Below, piece after piece: positions 18,008 to 27,202 of a stretch of DNA of 42,683 bases. Origin of the DNA: a virus; IMG/VR virus record IMGVR_UViG_3300046787_000428, positions 1 through 42,683 of that record. One strand, given 5' to 3'. How positions within the stretch are numbered: the first letter of the stretch is position 1; every line of letters starts with the position of its first letter. Under the pieces are notes generated by a model. The model ran no database searches. It was not told where the DNA came from and saw only the letters and a program-made list of their open reading frames with translations. Position numbers and translations under genes: made by a program.

Positions 18008-21000
18008 TTGGCTTCTCCAACACCAAAACCAGTCAGCCCTTTTGTGCAACCTACAAAAGGTGCTACTAAAAAGGCTGTATCGCCATTCCAGAAACAGGGA
18101 CAGGCAGCGAACGGTGGCGCTGGAAAACCAGGCAACCCACTAAACCCTGGACAGGCTATCATTGATATCCTCAGCATGCCTCTGTACAACATCACGGGGC
18201 GAATCACTGCAGCGCAAAAAGGTAACATTGCTGGAGCAATCTTTGGTGCAGGTGAAGTAAACTCACTCAAATGGCTTTGGGGAGAACGTCCAGAGACTGG
18301 CGCAGATGTACTAAAGAACGCTGGAATCAAAGACCCAGGATTCTGGGAGTCTCTAGGTTTAGACATTGCACTAGACCCAACCACCTACGTTGGTGGAGCA
18401 GCAATCAAGATTCCATTGAAACTTCTTACTACTGGAACAAAGACTGTTGCTAAAGCAGGAAAGATTGCTGCAACAACTGGTGAAGTTGCTGCGAAGGCTG
18501 GCTCTGAAGGTGCTCAAGCATCTAAAGCATTCACCCCAACATACGGCAAAGTAAACAAAGGCTACACAGAATGGAAGGGCACAGGCCCAGTTCCAGAAGT
18601 AACCAACGCCACCCCACGTCAGCAGCGTATCCTTGCAAAGCAAAAGGCGTTGCAAACTGGTGCACAGAAAAACATTGAACGTTTTACTTACACCACCACC
18701 ATCGCACCTGAGAACCGCACTCTTGCTGTAAAGATTGGTGACACGCTTTCATCAATGGTGAACGCTGGCGTAAAGTCATCTGCAAGCATCATTGCTCAAG
18801 AAGTTGCCAAGCGCAGACTAAAAATTTATGCAGCAAAATCTGCTGGTGTTGCACGAAAAGCAAACAAAGCATCTAAGGCCCTTGCAGCAGCCGAAACTGC
18901 TGCACTGGTAGCAGGCGATGACGCAGTAAAAGCAATCGACAATGTTGTCGAATCTGCTACAGCAAAAGCCACTGAAGCCCCCACCGCTGCTCCTGCAACC
19001 CCTAAAACTGTTGCAAAGAGTTTCACGCTAGAACCACTTGTAGACACTGGCAAGAGCCTGCGTGAGACCGTCAAAGATGCAAGCCTTGTAAGCAGCAGCG
19101 CAGAGGTCAAGGTTGCCACAGAACTACTTTCTAAGTTAGATAAGGCTGCTAAGGCTGCTAAGGTAACTAAGGTTTCTGAAGGCAAATCAGAGAACGTTCT
19201 GAAGAGAATTCTTGACCCAGGCAAAGACAAGCAGGTTGCATACATTGAAAATCTGCCAGACTACCTAATCCGCCGTGCAAAAGAAGCAACCGTACGCAAA
19301 CAGGGAACTTCACCATTTGAGTTTTTCCGCAGCCTAACCGAATCATCTCTAAAGCCAGACCAGTCATTGGCTAAATACATTAGCAGCATCCCAATTTTGG
19401 ATGAAGACGGAGCAGCATCAACGCTGTTGGCTTTGGCTAAAAAGTATCCGCTAGACAAAAACATTCCAACCCCTGTGATGGACCAAATCGTTAAAACATT
19501 TGACGTCATTTTCAACAAAGTTGGAACAAGCAAAGACCTGCAAAAGATTCGCCTAAAAGAACTCACAGAAGAACTTGGCAAAGAATTTGCAGACAAATAC
19601 AAGGCACTCACTGCTGGTAACAAAAAACTAGACATCAACGAACTTGTTGCTATGCTTCCTGCACCAGGCACAGCAGCCAAGGGCGGTTACAAAACTGTTG
19701 AAGCGTTGCTGCGTGGTCTACGAAACGGCGACCAGATTGAAACCACTTCACTAAAGAAAATTCTTCAGGCGCTTGACCCTGAAAGCAAACTTGAAATCAA
19801 GGTCGAAAAGGCCATGTCAAACGAAGATGCGTTTGGCGCATACCGTGACTTGCTACTAAAGCAGAACGCAAGCATAAACGAAATGCGTCGTCGTGTAAAC
19901 AAAACTGACCCAGACATGATTTTCAAAGCCAAAAACATCAACGGCGCAGATGTGCTCGCACCATACTACATTGCTCGTCTAAACAACGACATCCCAGTGC
20001 CAGACCCTGTAAAGATTCAGACACGCCAAAAGGCTGCAGAGCGTCTCGACGGAAAGCGTCAAGCAAACGGCAACTCGTACATCGAAAACATTGGCACACT
20101 AGTCAGCCGTGTCATCGAATTTGACATTCGCAAAATGGTTACAGACATGCCATTCCACCAAATCTCAAATCTTGGTGACTATGTTGCACGCTCAATCGAA
20201 GGCGAAATGGATGCCTTCAGCAAAGCAAAGCGCAAGTTTGAATTCAATGAAAACTTTGGCACAGGCATTGCAGCCCTCGCAGCAGCCCGCTGGCGTGGAC
20301 GCAAAATGGACAAAGTTCTCAAGGGCAAAGCATCTAGCAAAGAAATCCTAAAGAACATTGCCGAGGATATTCACGCAGCAAGCGACCTAACCCTCTCAGG
20401 TATGGGTGCACGCTTCATCGTCAAAGAGCAAGCAGTAGACGTCAAACAAGGCCAAGCAGCCCACCTAGTGTTCCTAGAAGTAGGCGACTTCATTGATGCA
20501 TCATTCCTTCACGGATTTGACAACATTGCCGAACGAATGGTCATTCCATTCACGGACAACAAGAACGACAGCGTATCGTTCACAGGTCTAATGGATGCAA
20601 TCCGCATGGTCCTACAAGGCGCAGATACCAAAAACATGCCAACCAAGGCAATGATTGCAAAGCGTATCCGCAGCGTTGGTGAAGAACAAAAGAAACTCTC
20701 ACCAGCCTACAAAGCAGAAATGAAAACCCTTTCAGAGCAGTTGGCTGAAGAGTTATTCAAACCAGAAGTAATCAAAACCTTCCAAGACATCCACTCAGCC
20801 CGTGCACTAGCAGACGTCGAAGACACCCTGCAGCCAGGCATCACCATGATGGAAGAAGTTTGGGACAAACTAGTTGAAGCATGGCGAGTAGTCAACGAAA
20901 ATGGTTCAGACAGCCCAACTGTCAAAGCCGAACAAGCACGACGCCTATTCGCAGAATTCGCATACATCTCACACATCTTCGACCAGTCATACGGCCCAGC

Positions 21001-24000
21001 AGCGGAATCAGTGTTCCGTGCAATGAGCATGGCATTCATCAAAGATGGCGAAATCGCTGGAATCAAACGAGTGCTACGCCCAGAAGATGAAGAAGCATGG
21101 GCACGCCTACGCATAGAAATGAACTCATACTTCAAGCAGGCAGGGCTCCGTGGCGCAGCACCAGCAGGCCGTGAACACCTTCCGTTCCCAACTGACCCAG
21201 CCAAAAACATTGCAGAGCGCATGTACACCAAGGCTCGCAATGAAATTGAACAACACCTAACCACAATCGCCAGCAAAACCACGAAACAAGAAGTGGCAAA
21301 CTGGAACCGCACACTAACCCGTCTAGCAAAAAACCTAGAAACCGCCCGCAACAAAGCATGGGAACGTTGGCTGCCAACCGACCACTGGATGTACGACGCT
21401 GTAAACAACCGTGTCCAGTGGGTTCCAAGCACCCAGTTCGATGAGAAACTTGCTGCAGAACTTGCAGACAAAAACCGTGTCATCATCACCACAGACGGTG
21501 CAGCAAACATCGGCAACGTTCTACACGACAAAAACATCACCACCCCAACACCAAAACTGACCCCTGCACAGAAAAAAGCATCTGCCAAAAAGATTGCTGA
21601 AGCAGCAGATTTCCGTGCAGGTGAACTGGCTGAAGGCGCCCGTGAAGACTCATTTGTTGCTGCATCAAAACTTGCACAAGAAATTCGCAACATGACCGAA
21701 GGCGAATTCGACGGGTTAGCACGTCTAGAGCAAGAGCGCATAATGCGTCCGCTACTAAACCAACAAATCAAAACCTACCTATACAACCCAGCAAATAAAC
21801 TTAGCGCAAAAACAAGCAAAGATGAACAAACGGTTTCTCGTGCAAAAAACATCCAGAAGCACCTAAGTTCAACAGCAGGCAACGCCAGCATCCAGCAGAT
21901 TGCTGTAATTGCTGAAAGCAAACTGATGGGTGCTGTCCAGAACGTTGCAGATGTTTTCACCGACATCGCACGCCGATACGACAAGATTCTGTCAGCAGAA
22001 GACTTCCGCAAAGGCTTCACACTAGCCCTACGCCGAGGCGAAGCAGTAGCACCATCTGAAAACAGCCTAGTCAACGAGTTCGCTAAAGAAATGCGTAAAG
22101 TCCTAGACCCAATCATGGAAGAACTAGGACCAAACAGTAGCATTTCACGTGCAGCCCTAGATAGAGCATTTGAACTAGAAAACCTCAACATGGTTTTTGG
22201 CATTAAAGGCAAAGTATCGGACATGACAGACCTTACTTACTTGCTTGACAAACTTCCATTTACCGAGCCAACAAAAGACATCGCTGCAGAAACCATGGAA
22301 CTAGCAAAATGGAACGAGCGAGCATCTGACTTTGAAAAAGCAAAGGGCAACCCATTTGCAATTGTCAATAGTTTCATTACCGCAGTCCAGCAAGCAAAAA
22401 CTGTCCAATGGATAGGACTGACTTTTGCAAAAGACTTCAGCCACCTAGCACAGGGCGTACCAGCAGAACAAGCAATAAAAGAAGGCTGGGTTGAAGTCAA
22501 AGCCATCCCAGGCAGCGGAATCGACCTAACAGTCGGAATACCAAAGGGCATGCTATTCCCAGAATACATGGCTGAAGGTTTCATGCTAATGAACCGCAAC
22601 TACTCAGGTCTAGTCGAAGACCCAATCAAGGGTTGGACACGTACACTCCTCGACCTAACAGGCATGGTCAAAGCAACCCAAACAATCATCAAACCGAGTT
22701 ACCACATCATCAACAGCGTAAGCGACTCAGTAACATCAGTCATGCAAGGTGCAAACCACGCATCCGACTGGATTGCATCATTCAAAGCAGTCAAACAATG
22801 GGTGGGCGAAGACATTGCAGCATCTTGGAGCCCCAACGCAGGCGTAACAAAAGCCCTAGGCACAAAAGGCATCGACAACCTAAGCCAAGCAGAAATCAAA
22901 TACAACCGTGCACTCCGACGCATGCAAGGCGTAGGGTCTCGTGAATACGACAACATCACCAAAAACGACATTGTTACCGCAGTCATTGGTGGCAAAACAA
23001 AATCATTCGGCATTGCAGAACTAATCAAAATTGGTGAAGACTCTGGTGCGCTCCTAAACAGTCTCTTCGATGACCGAGTACTAAACATGTACGACGAACT
23101 AATCAGCAACCCAATCAAGTTCGGAACCGAAGCCGAACACGTCTACAACAAAGAACTGGGCAAAACCTTCCAAGAAGGCGTCCGCCGTGCAGCATCAAAG
23201 TTCCAGCAAACACTGAAACCAGTAGGTGACTTCGCAGCATACTACGGAAACTTTGCCCGCATGGCAACAGCCATGAGCGTCATCCGCCGAGGAAACTTCA
23301 AGAGCGACGCAGAGATGCTCCGTGAAATCTCAGAAGCAGTGAGCAGAAACCACCCAACACTACAATCGCTCACCGCTTTCGAACGCAAACGCATCCGCCC
23401 ACTAACCACCTACTACACATGGTTGCGTGTCGCACACGGTGCAATGTTCAAACTCGTCACAGACCACACAGCAGCAGTCCTGTTATACCCAAAGGTCCAA
23501 TACGAACTATCGCAAGAAGCAGGTTACGAACCAAACAGTTTCGGAAAGCCATGGGACACCAACAAGCAGGTTCCAAGTTTCCTAAGCAACAGCGTGTTCG
23601 GCCCAATCACCGAAGGACCAAACGGCCCAATGGTTTGGAAGCCATCAATCCTACCAATGGACGTTCTCGACAACTATAGCGGGTTCTCATACGACCCTGC
23701 CTACACTGGCGAACAAAACGTCTTCAAAGGCATAAATGCCACACAGTCACTGGTAGGTAAAAACATCAACACACTCCTCCAGTTACCCCTTGAGTTCGCC
23801 ACCAAGACAGATGTGCGCTACGGTACACCGTCAACTGTGAAAGACCTACCAACCCTCGCAGACCGCCTATTCTCAATGACAGCATTCAGCGGAATCGCAC
23901 AGGGCCTAGGTTACAACCCTCCAAGTAAAGAACTCACAGACCGAGAACGAGAACTCAAAAACATCAGTTTCCTCGTTGGTGGTAAACCAATCGATGTGAA

Positions 24001-24085
24001 CAAAGAGTCCTACCAGAAGTACAGCCAGAAAGAACAATCTGCTAGGATGAAAGCATTCCTAGAACAATACAGTCAAAACAAATAA
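18008..24085 (+). CDS. Giant putative internal virion protein (2025 residues)
   Basis: A single open frame of 6.1 kb begins at a TTG (MASPTPKPVSPF) after TAGGAT. It is mostly helical, Ala/Lys/Glu-rich, with alternating basic and acidic stretches. There is a low-complexity A/K/T region near residues 290-350 and better ordered segments toward the C-terminus (FYTWLRVAHGAMFKLVTDH, YPKVQYELSQEAGYEP). I see no lysozyme or transglycosylase signature. Size, composition and place as the last large late gene fit an ejected internal core protein such as the T7 gp16 class. It takes about 14% of the window. Confidence 0.75.
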   Translation: MASPTPKPVSPFVQPTKGATKKAVSPFQKQGQAANGGAGKPGNPLNPGQAIIDILSMPLYNITGRITAAQKGNIAGAIFGAGEVNSLKWLWGERPETGADVLKNAGIKDPGFWESLGLDIALDPTTYVGGAAIKIPLKLLTTGTKTVAKAGKIAATTGEVAAKAGSEGAQASKAFTPTYGKVNKGYTEWKGTGPVPEVTNATPRQQRILAKQKALQTGAQKNIERFTYTTTIAPENRTLAVKIGDTLSSMVNAGVKSSASIIAQEVAKRRLKIYAAKSAGVARKANKASKALAAAETAALVAGDDAVKAIDNVVESATAKATEAPTAAPATPKTVAKSFTLEPLVDTGKSLRETVKDASLVSSSAEVKVATELLSKLDKAAKAAKVTKVSEGKSENVLKRILDPGKDKQVAYIENLPDYLIRRAKEATVRKQGTSPFEFFRSLTESSLKPDQSLAKYISSIPILDEDGAASTLLALAKKYPLDKNIPTPVMDQIVKTFDVIFNKVGTSKDLQKIRLKELTEELGKEFADKYKALTAGNKKLDINELVAMLPAPGTAAKGGYKTVEALLRGLRNGDQIETTSLKKILQALDPESKLEIKVEKAMSNEDAFGAYRDLLLKQNASINEMRRRVNKTDPDMIFKAKNINGADVLAPYYIARLNNDIPVPDPVKIQTRQKAAERLDGKRQANGNSYIENIGTLVSRVIEFDIRKMVTDMPFHQISNLGDYVARSIEGEMDAFSKAKRKFEFNENFGTGIAALAAARWRGRKMDKVLKGKASSKEILKNIAEDIHAASDLTLSGMGARFIVKEQAVDVKQGQAAHLVFLEVGDFIDASFLHGFDNIAERMVIPFTDNKNDSVSFTGLMDAIRMVLQGADTKNMPTKAMIAKRIRSVGEEQKKLSPAYKAEMKTLSEQLAEELFKPEVIKTFQDIHSARALADVEDTLQPGITMMEEVWDKLVEAWRVVNENGSDSPTVKAEQARRLFAEFAYISHIFDQSYGPAAESVFRAMSMAFIKDGEIAGIKRVLRPEDEEAWARLRIEMNSYFKQAGLRGAAPAGREHLPFPTDPAKNIAERMYTKARNEIEQHLTTIASKTTKQEVANWNRTLTRLAKNLETARNKAWERWLPTDHWMYDAVNNRVQWVPSTQFDEKLAAELADKNRVIITTDGAANIGNVLHDKNITTPTPKLTPAQKKASAKKIAEAADFRAGELAEGAREDSFVAASKLAQEIRNMTEGEFDGLARLEQERIMRPLLNQQIKTYLYNPANKLSAKTSKDEQTVSRAKNIQKHLSSTAGNASIQQIAVIAESKLMGAVQNVADVFTDIARRYDKILSAEDFRKGFTLALRRGEAVAPSENSLVNEFAKEMRKVLDPIMEELGPNSSISRAALDRAFELENLNMVFGIKGKVSDMTDLTYLLDKLPFTEPTKDIAAETMELAKWNERASDFEKAKGNPFAIVNSFITAVQQAKTVQWIGLTFAKDFSHLAQGVPAEQAIKEGWVEVKAIPGSGIDLTVGIPKGMLFPEYMAEGFMLMNRNYSGLVEDPIKGWTRTLLDLTGMVKATQTIIKPSYHIINSVSDSVTSVMQGANHASDWIASFKAVKQWVGEDIAASWSPNAGVTKALGTKGIDNLSQAEIKYNRALRRMQGVGSREYDNITKNDIVTAVIGGKTKSFGIAELIKIGEDSGALLNSLFDDRVLNMYDELISNPIKFGTEAEHVYNKELGKTFQEGVRRAASKFQQTLKPVGDFAAYYGNFARMATAMSVIRRGNFKSDAEMLREISEAVSRNHPTLQSLTAFERKRIRPLTTYYTWLRVAHGAMFKLVTDHTAAVLLYPKVQYELSQEAGYEPNSFGKPWDTNKQVPSFLSNSVFGPITEGPNGPMVWKPSILPMDVLDNYSGFSYDPAYTGEQNVFKGINATQSLVGKNINTLLQLPLEFATKTDVRYGTPSTVKDLPTLADRLFSMTAFSGIAQGLGYNPPSKELTDRERELKNISFLVGGKPIDVNKESYQKYSQKEQSARMKAFLEQYSQNK

Positions 24086-24094
24086 GGAGACACC

Positions 24095-24343
24095 ATGGAC
24101 GAAAAAGAACTAGAAGCCCTGAAACTAGGCGCAACACTAATGTATGACACACTAAACAATGTGTTCCTACTACACGACATGGAAGAAATGGAAGGCGACA
24201 ACACCGCCGAACCAATTGAAGGTTGCAAACACTGCAGCGCCATCGCAGACGCTATCGTCCACTACCCATGCCCAACAGTGCAACTACTACTACGAGACTT
24301 CGAAACAGAAGAACCAGCAAACGAAGAAACCCCCGCCGAATAA
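24095..24343 (+). CDS. Small acidic protein with a CxxC pair
   Basis: This 82-residue, highly acidic protein follows AAGGAG. It contains GCKHC (near residue 45) and a later single Cys, with a Glu-rich C-terminus. It is the last gene of the plus-strand late operon, and its stop codon lies in the loop of a terminator hairpin. The function is unknown. Confidence 0.75.
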   Translation: MDEKELEALKLGATLMYDTLNNVFLLHDMEEMEGDNTAEPIEGCKHCSAIADAIVHYPCPTVQLLLRDFETEEPANEETPAE

Positions 24344-24354
24344 GCGGGGGTTTT
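24330..24354. terminator. Bidirectional terminator between convergent operons
   Basis: A 7-bp GC stem CCCCCGC / GCGGGGG flanks a 7-nt loop containing the TAA stop of the small acidic gene. TTTT follows on the plus strand, and TTTCTT follows on the minus strand, so it can serve the convergent transcripts that meet here. Confidence 0.88.
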
Positions 24355-24368
24355 CCTCTTACAAACTG

Positions 24369-24584
24369 TTAGTCACCAAGTTCACTAATCTTAGAGATTA
24401 GTTCATCAATCTTCATCTGACGCTCAGCCAAACCATTACTGCCATTCTCAGCCAACAACTTCTTCAACTCAGCCAACATGACGTCCTTGTTAGGCTCAGC
24501 AGCAGCGCCACCCTTGCCCATCTTGCAATCAGCGCAGCAATCGCAAGACTCAGACTCAACTTCAATTTCAATACTTGTAGACAT
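24369..24584 (-). CDS. Small acidic Cys-cluster protein
   Basis: This 71-residue protein has an acidic start followed by CDCCADC (residues 14-20), then a helical C-terminal half (LAELKKLLAENG, QMKIDELISKI). The CxCCxxC cluster could bind zinc or another metal. It is the last gene of the minus-strand lysis operon, with its ATG overlapping the upstream stop. The function is unknown. Confidence 0.72.
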   Translation of the reverse strand: MSTSIEIEVESESCDCCADCKMGKGGAAAEPNKDVMLAELKKLLAENGSNGLAERQMKIDELISKISELGD

Positions 24585-24871
24585 TACTTCTTCTTTCTAG
24601 GCATAGGAGCATCCTTGCCCTTACCAACAGACTTAGGTGCAGGAGCAGGCTTAGATTTGTTCCCAGTTGACCAAGCACCAGGGCGCCCAGTCCCACGGAC
24701 CTTAGCCTCAGCAACCTTACGGGCAGCATCAGCAGGCTTACGGTCACCCCAAGGGAAAACAGTGCGATAACCAAAATCGCCAGGACCCTTAGTTACAGAA
24801 CCACGAGGGCTAGGAGAACCATCGGTATTCAACCAATCGTTCAGGTCATCCCAAATATTTTTCTTAGGCAT
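24584..24871 (-). CDS. Small basic protein, unknown function
   Basis: This 95-residue protein opens MPKKNIWDDLNDWLN and becomes Lys/Pro/Gly-rich (AWSTGNKSKPAPAPKSVGKGK, ending PRKKK). It is probably intrinsically disordered with nucleic-acid or cell-wall affinity, but that is inference from charge only. It lies between two other small proteins downstream of the lysis genes; the downstream ATG overlaps its stop. Confidence 0.7.
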   Translation of the reverse strand: MPKKNIWDDLNDWLNTDGSPSPRGSVTKGPGDFGYRTVFPWGDRKPADAARKVAEAKVRGTGRPGAWSTGNKSKPAPAPKSVGKGKDAPMPRKKK

Positions 24872-24873
24872 AA

Positions 24874-25065
24874 CTAGCCCTTGACACCAACGTTAGAAAA
24901 GTCCATACCCTTGAACTTGCCAGCCTTTTTCAAACGCTGAACATCCTCATAAGACAAATCATTCTTAGTGTCCCTCAAAGCCTTAGTGCGGGCAACGGCT
25001 GCACGCTTAGCCTCAACACCAGTCTTAGGCTTACCAGGCATCGGCTTAGGTGTAGGTTTCTTCAT
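24874..25065 (-). CDS. Small basic protein, unknown function
   Basis: This 63-residue Lys/Arg-rich protein (MKKPTPKPMPGKPKTG..., RTKALRDTKNDLSYEDVQRLKKAG) has a Pro-rich start and a short helical region. The ATG at 25065 overlaps the holin stop by one base (TAATG), so it is translationally coupled to the lysis cassette. No family was recognised. Confidence 0.7.
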   Translation of the reverse strand: MKKPTPKPMPGKPKTGVEAKRAAVARTKALRDTKNDLSYEDVQRLKKAGKFKGMDFSNVGVKG

Positions 25066-25346
25066 TATTTCTCTTTCTTCGCATTAGACTTCAAAGTCTC
25101 AATGCTCTCATTAATGTGTGAATCAAAAGCAGCATCAGACACTTCGCCCTTACCAGCATAAGTAAGTAACAAAGCAGCAATCAGCGACGTCAAAACAACA
25201 ATAGCACCAAAAATAGCCGAAGTCAGGGCATCAATACCCATCCAGTTACCCGCACCAGGCGACACAATACCAGCAGCCAAACCAAACGCCAAAACACGCT
25301 TAGCACGCTTCACATGCCTAGGCTCAATAAACTTGTGCTTACCCAC
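25065..25346 (-). CDS. Holin (two-transmembrane)
   Basis: The 93-residue product has a short basic N-terminus (GKHKFIEPRHVKRAKR). Two hydrophobic helices follow, about residues 17-33 and 40-63 (IFGAIVVLTSLIAALLLTY), and the soluble C-terminal tail is charged. This matches class II-like phage holins, which form membrane lesions that release or activate the endolysin. It lies 2 bp downstream of the M23 endolysin gene in the same operon, which supports the call. Confidence 0.85.
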   Translation of the reverse strand: MGKHKFIEPRHVKRAKRVLAFGLAAGIVSPGAGNWMGIDALTSAIFGAIVVLTSLIAALLLTYAGKGEVSDAAFDSHINESIETLKSNAKKEK

Positions 25347-25348
25347 AA

Positions 25349-25918
25349 CTACTCCGCAGGGGTCTCAGCAGGCTTAACAGCCTTCTTAGGGGCTGCAGGG
25401 GCCTTCTTAGCAACAGGAACAGGCTTGACCTCCACAGGGGCCTCAGTAGCCTCTACAGGGGCTGCAGGAGCCGTAGCAGGCTTCACACCAACCTCAGCAG
25501 CAATACGCTTCTTCAAACCAGCCAACGGGTCAACAACCTTACCGTGGCTGTAACCATCAATCTCAGGGCTGCAAGTCCAGTGCAAGTGAGCGCCACGAGA
25601 AACGCTACCCGTGTTACCGACCTTACCCAAAACAGTCACACCAGCAACACACTCAGTACCAATAGGAACACCAGCATCACGCAAGTGGCAATAACCCCAA
25701 AAAACGCCTTTGTGGTCCTCAACAACAACAACGTTACCAAGAGCAGTGTTCCACTTAGAAACAACAACCTTACCAACAGTCGCAGACTTCACAGGAGTAC
25801 CACCAGGCATAGCAAAATCGGTGCCACGGTGAGGGTTAGTGCGAGGCGCTTCCTTATTGCCGAACTCGCCACCCTTAGGGACCTTAGACTCAGGAAATGG
25901 TAGGACGTGAAGAGACAT
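25349..25918 (-). CDS. Endolysin, M23 metallopeptidase
   Basis: The 189-residue protein has an N-terminal M23 (lysostaphin/LytM) domain with zinc ligands H30 and D34 in PHRGTDF and the HxH motif in GAHLHW. YCHL lies between them. The enzyme cleaves peptide cross-links of peptidoglycan. A ~65-residue Pro/Ala/Lys/Val-rich tail replaces a recognisable cell-wall-binding domain and may act as a flexible wall-affinity tail. There is no signal peptide, so export relies on the adjacent holin. Confidence 0.92.
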   Translation of the reverse strand: MSLHVLPFPESKVPKGGEFGNKEAPRTNPHRGTDFAMPGGTPVKSATVGKVVVSKWNTALGNVVVVEDHKGVFWGYCHLRDAGVPIGTECVAGVTVLGKVGNTGSVSRGAHLHWTCSPEIDGYSHGKVVDPLAGLKKRIAAEVGVKPATAPAAPVEATEAPVEVKPVPVAKKAPAAPKKAVKPAETPAE

Positions 25919-25920
25919 AA

Positions 25921-26199
25921 CTAACCCTTAATAATCGAAGTAATAACTGTCGTCCCAACAGCAATTATAGCACCACCAAGCGCCGAATAAGCAATCTTCT
26001 CCACCCACGCACTCCTAGCCTGCTGAATCTCCACCGCCCTCAAACGGTCAGGAACATCCGCCAACTGCTCCAAATGCGTAACAGTCTTAACCAACAACTT
26101 GTTAGTTTCCTGCTGCTCCCTATAAAGGTCATTAATCGTAACCTTCACATGGGTAGGGGTGCTGTCAACGTTAGACACTAGTAACCCACGCCGTTCCAT
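25921..26199 (-). CDS. XhlA-like holin accessory/membrane protein
   Basis: This 92-residue protein has a central coiled coil (INDLYREQQETNKLLVKTVTHLEQL) and a single C-terminal transmembrane segment (ALGGAIIAVGTTVITSIIKG). This is the topology of haemolysin XhlA-type proteins that cooperate with holins and endolysins. The ATG at 26199 has GAAGG upstream; a GTG at 26178 is an alternative start that would cut the overlap with the upstream gene from 29 to 8 bp. Confidence 0.78.
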   Translation of the reverse strand: MERRGLLVSNVDSTPTHVKVTINDLYREQQETNKLLVKTVTHLEQLADVPDRLRAVEIQQARSAWVEKIAYSALGGAIIAVGTTVITSIIKG

Positions 26200-26830
26200 T
26201 CCAAACCTTCACAGAAGATGCCACCCATGCAGACCCATTCCAAACCTTCAGCGGGCCATGCACCCAAACAGACCCAGTCCAAACCTGCCACGTCCCAGCA
26301 GTAGCAGCAGCAGCCACAGTGCCAGAAAATGCTTGCGTAACAGCACCATCACCATTAGCAGCCCGCAAAGTAAACGAATAAGACCCAGCCGTAGTAGGCG
26401 TACCAGTAACAGCACCATTGCTCGTATTCAGGCTAATGCCAGCAGGCAAAGAACCCGCAGAAACCGAATAAGTAGGACTATTAGTTGCGCTCACACCATC
26501 GCTATACGCAACACCAACCTGAAAACCACCCAAAGTGTTATCGCTCCAAGAAGGAGGATAAGTAGGGTTAGCATCAGTGCTGAACGAATAAGACTTATCA
26601 TCAAACCCAGAAGCAGACTCAGCATAAATCGTAAACGTATACGAAGTGCCAGCAGACAACCCAGAAACAGTCGCAGACCCACTACAAGCCCCACTACCAG
26701 AAGCAATCGTTCCAGCAGGACCAGAAACAATCCAGTCCGTTAACGGCGGAGTAGTCGTAGTCGCAGAATACGAAATACTAATACTGGAAGAAGTAGACCC
26801 AGTTTTAGAAATACCAGCAGTAGTGCTCAT
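26171..26830 (-). CDS. Ig/fibronectin-like virion surface protein
   Basis: The 219 residues contain an N-terminal fibronectin type III-like domain (ATVSGLSAGTSYTFTIYAES). A putative Ig-like (He_PIG) domain follows (YSVSAGSLPAGISLNTSNG then GTPTTAGSYSFTLRAAN). Three C-terminal W-rich repeats of the type VWNGSAWV complete it. Such modules decorate phage heads or tails and bind carbohydrates. It is likely a minor tail or capsid-decoration protein; which one cannot be told from the sequence. Confidence 0.82.
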   Translation of the reverse strand: MSTTAGISKTGSTSSSISISYSATTTTPPLTDWIVSGPAGTIASGSGACSGSATVSGLSAGTSYTFTIYAESASGFDDKSYSFSTDANPTYPPSWSDNTLGGFQVGVAYSDGVSATNSPTYSVSAGSLPAGISLNTSNGAVTGTPTTAGSYSFTLRAANGDGAVTQAFSGTVAAAATAGTWQVWTGSVWVHGPLKVWNGSAWVASSVKVWNGTAWVTSV

Positions 26831-26836
26831 CAGGCA

Positions 26837-27190
26837 TTACACCTGAATCCACAAATCACCCGTAGTAGGTGATGAGGGAGCAGAACCAGCCACAGTCAAC
26901 TTACGACCATCCAACTTCAACGCATTCGACGCAGTGGTTGCAGTCGTAGCATCATTCACAGTCCCAGAAGTGGTCTTAGTCTCAAGGGCAGTAATCTTAG
27001 GCTCAGCCGTATCCAAACGACCATCAAGACTCGTAGCAGCAGACTCAACCGCATCCAAACGACCATCAGCAGCAACAGCCTCAGCATCAATCTTGTCCAA
27101 ATTCTCATTAAAAATGGCAGTCTCAAACGCCTGATTAGACCCAGCAACAGCCTTCTTCAAACCCAAACGGGTAGTAGTCGAATACGACAC
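26837..27190 (-). CDS. Coiled-coil tail/fibre-associated protein
   Basis: This 117-residue protein starts with TTTRLGLKKAVAGSNQAFETAIFNENLDKID, an opening seen in phage fibre attachment proteins. Heptad-like repeats follow (AAATSLDGRLDTAEP; LDAVE), ending in a SAPSSPTTGDLWIQV tail common at phage fibre ends. It is likely a trimeric coiled-coil stalk partner of the neighbouring Ig-like protein. It is separated from it by 6 bp. Confidence 0.78.
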   Translation of the reverse strand: MSYSTTTRLGLKKAVAGSNQAFETAIFNENLDKIDAEAVAADGRLDAVESAATSLDGRLDTAEPKITALETKTTSGTVNDATTATTASNALKLDGRKLTVAGSAPSSPTTGDLWIQV

Positions 27191-27202
27191 AACAACACCT
27201 AA

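Noticed and set aside
20707-21771. A 354-codon minus-strand frame inside the 2025-residue protein gene
   Set aside because: Ser/Arg/Ala-rich shadow of the coding strand, no ribosome-binding site and no recognisable domain.
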